This document shows, piece by piece, positions 5,774-6,674 of a stretch of DNA of 6,674 nucleotides. The stretch spans positions 1-6,674 of the forward strand of contig JAGVIM010000117.1 of assembly GCA_020056045.1 (NCBI GenBank). Direction: 5' to 3'. Made by a program: the position numbers and the translations under genes. Source of the DNA: Nanobdellota archaeon (GTDB lineage: Archaea; Nanobdellota; Nanobdellia; Pacearchaeales; GW2011-AR1). Every line of letters begins with the position of its first letter. Position 1 is the stretch's first letter. Under the pieces are notes generated by a model. The model had not been told where the DNA came from. It searched no databases and saw only the letters and a list, made by a program, of their open reading frames with translations.

Positions 5774-6478
5774 TTATCTATTACCTTTTAATTCTTCTTC
5801 TGATACTTTTCCATGTAGCTTTATCATTTCTTCTGCTTTTTCAAGTTCTTCTTTTTTTACTTTTTCTTTTAAGTTTATTCCTAATTTTTTCATTATCAAA
5901 GCATATAGAACTGTAAATAATATTGCAAATGCCATTGCATAAACTGCTATCCAGATGTTTGTTACTGCAAATACCATTTGTTCAACTGCTTTTTGTATTG
6001 TTCCTGCTGCACCAACTAAACAGGCAATAACAACTGAAAATACTGCTGTAAGAACTGGATTTAAATTTGTAAGATGTTTTGATGGTGCATATAGTACTAC
6101 TATTAATATGATAAATATTAATAATGAAAAAAGAAATTCCCATGACCAGGAAAATGGAATTTTAAAGATAAGTTCCCATACTGGATTAAAAAAAGAAAAA
6201 AATTCTGTTGTGTAATATAATACTGGGCTTAATTTTCCATTTGCATAAAGTTTTGTCCATTCTTGTGTTAAATATTGTTTTCTTGATTCATCTTCTGAAA
6301 GGTTATTAGCTATTTGCTTAAATTTTTCAAAACTTTCTGGAAGTCCTGATTCTTCATTTATTTTTCCTAGTCCGGGAACAGAAGGAGTAACACTTGGCAT
6401 TTCTGCTTTTAATAATTGAGTTATAATTATGTTAAACAATAGTAAAAAAACAAATATTAATGCAAGACTTTTTTTCAT
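5774..6478 (-). CDS. Signal-bearing three-TM membrane protein, unknown function
   Basis: I cannot name a family for this 234-residue protein. Residues 1-26 form a signal peptide or anchor (KK, then a long run of Leu, Ile and Phe). An outside segment follows (about 27-110), with a Pro/Ser-rich start and a conserved-looking YLTQEWTKLYANGKLSP (69-85), then an aromatic stretch FFSFFNPVWELIF. TM segments are about 113-131, 141-160 and 170-196. The tail (197-234) is a charged, Lys/Glu-rich helix. Positive charge after TM1 and TM3 puts the C-terminus in the cytoplasm and the N-terminal segment outside. The small-residue run CLVGAAG in TM2 could allow helix packing. The layout resembles a small membrane-anchored subunit rather than a known transporter. 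A TATA-like box sits about 25 nt before the ATG. It is convergent with fen1 (14-bp gap) and lies downstream of another minus-strand gene. Confidence 0.88.
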   Translation of the reverse strand: MKKSLALIFVFLLLFNIIITQLLKAEMPSVTPSVPGLGKINEESGLPESFEKFKQIANNLSEDESRKQYLTQEWTKLYANGKLSPVLYYTTEFFSFFNPVWELIFKIPFSWSWEFLFSLLIFIILIVVLYAPSKHLTNLNPVLTAVFSVVIACLVGAAGTIQKAVEQMVFAVTNIWIAVYAMAFAILFTVLYALIMKKLGINLKEKVKKEELEKAEEMIKLHGKVSEEELKGNR

Positions 6479-6499
6479 AGAATAATTAATAAGATATAG

Positions 6500-6507
6500 T
6501 TTAAAAA
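6500..6507 (-). promoter_or_regulatory. TATA box for the membrane protein gene
   Basis: On the minus strand the element reads TTTTTAAA, centred about 25 nt before the ATG at 6478. This gives the gene its own leaderless promoter, although the gap to the upstream gene is only 53 bp and read-through is possible. The T-run within it could also serve as terminator for the upstream gene. Confidence 0.45.
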
Positions 6508-6531
6508 TTCTACTAAATTTTAACTAATAAT

Positions 6532-6674
6532 TTATATTCCAGAACCATAGGAATCTAATTCTTCTTTTTGTACTTTATGAAGAATCTTTGCTCTTTTTGC
6601 TACCCTATCTCCTGATTCTTCTAATGCACTTAATTCTCCGTGAAACCATATGTCTCTTATTGGTTTTATACAAA
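6532..6674 (-). CDS. C-terminal end of an unidentified protein (5' truncated by the window edge)
   Basis: A minus-strand frame is open from the right edge to a TAA at 6534-6532, giving 46 residues plus a partial codon. The peptide reads CIKPIRDIWFHGELSALEE at its start, continues as a basic amphipathic helix (VAKRAKILHKVQKEELD) and ends SYGSGI. The composition is clearly protein-like and soluble, with Trp and Gly placed as in a folded domain. The gene runs in the same direction as the membrane protein gene, 53 bp upstream of it. No family can be named from this piece. Confidence 0.75.
   Translation of the reverse strand, partial: CIKPIRDIWFHGELSALEESGDRVAKRAKILHKVQKEELDSYGSGI

Noticed and set aside
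5674..5916. Plus-strand frame spanning the fen1 end, which could suggest a frameshifted FEN1 extension
   Set aside because: Its extra residues (NRIRNII, then Leu/Phe runs) do not restore a PIP box and soon become antisense to the membrane protein gene. The in-frame tandem stops fit a true end.
5955..6215. Plus-strand frame opposite the membrane protein gene
   Set aside because: It is antisense to a gene with a clear signal peptide, TM segments and promoter, and shows no recognisable motif.
1..6674. tRNA, rRNA, CRISPR array, insertion sequence or attachment site
   Set aside because: No tRNA-like arms, spaced repeats, transposase motifs or terminal inverted repeats were seen. The gaps between genes are all under 100 bp and AT-rich.

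Overview
This window looks like ordinary chromosomal DNA from an AT-rich archaeon, most likely a small-genome DPANN lineage of the Woesearchaeota/Pacearchaeota type. The support is: a single-chain archaeal family B DNA polymerase, an archaeal/eukaryotic-type flap endonuclease (FEN1), TATA-like boxes about 25 nt upstream of five gene starts with no convincing Shine-Dalgarno sequences, very low GC, and dense packing. The lineage is inferred from style, not from a phylogenetic marker search.

Layout from left to right: (i) the last about 29 codons of a plus-strand gene (to 92), convergent with (ii) a complete DNA polymerase B on the minus strand (104-2593). (iii) A 96-bp divergent promoter region separates polB from (iv) a CorA-family divalent metal ion channel (2690-3610, plus). 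(v) After a T-tract and a new TATA box comes a two-gene plus-strand unit: a small stand-alone FHA phosphopeptide-binding protein (3695-4045) and, 2 nt later, an unrecognised soluble 202-residue protein (4048-4656). (vi) An 83-bp AT-rich intergenic region with an inverted repeat precedes (vii) FEN1 (4740-5759, plus). (viii) Convergent with it, 14 bp away, is a secreted/anchored three-TM membrane protein of unknown function (5774-6478, minus). (ix) The C-terminal 46 residues of another minus-strand gene run off the right edge.

The two replication genes frame the centre. PolB makes and proofreads DNA, and FEN1 removes the flaps left by displaced Okazaki primers; both would normally work on the PCNA clamp. 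Here both end in unusually short PCNA-interacting (PIP-like) tails. The polymerase also carries a Trp where nearly all family B enzymes have the steric-gate Tyr, an altered Exo II motif, and a changed uracil read-ahead pocket. The FHA/unknown pair between the replication genes is the best candidate for an undescribed module, but nothing in the sequence proves a link to replication. I see no mobile elements, CRISPR arrays, tRNA or rRNA genes.
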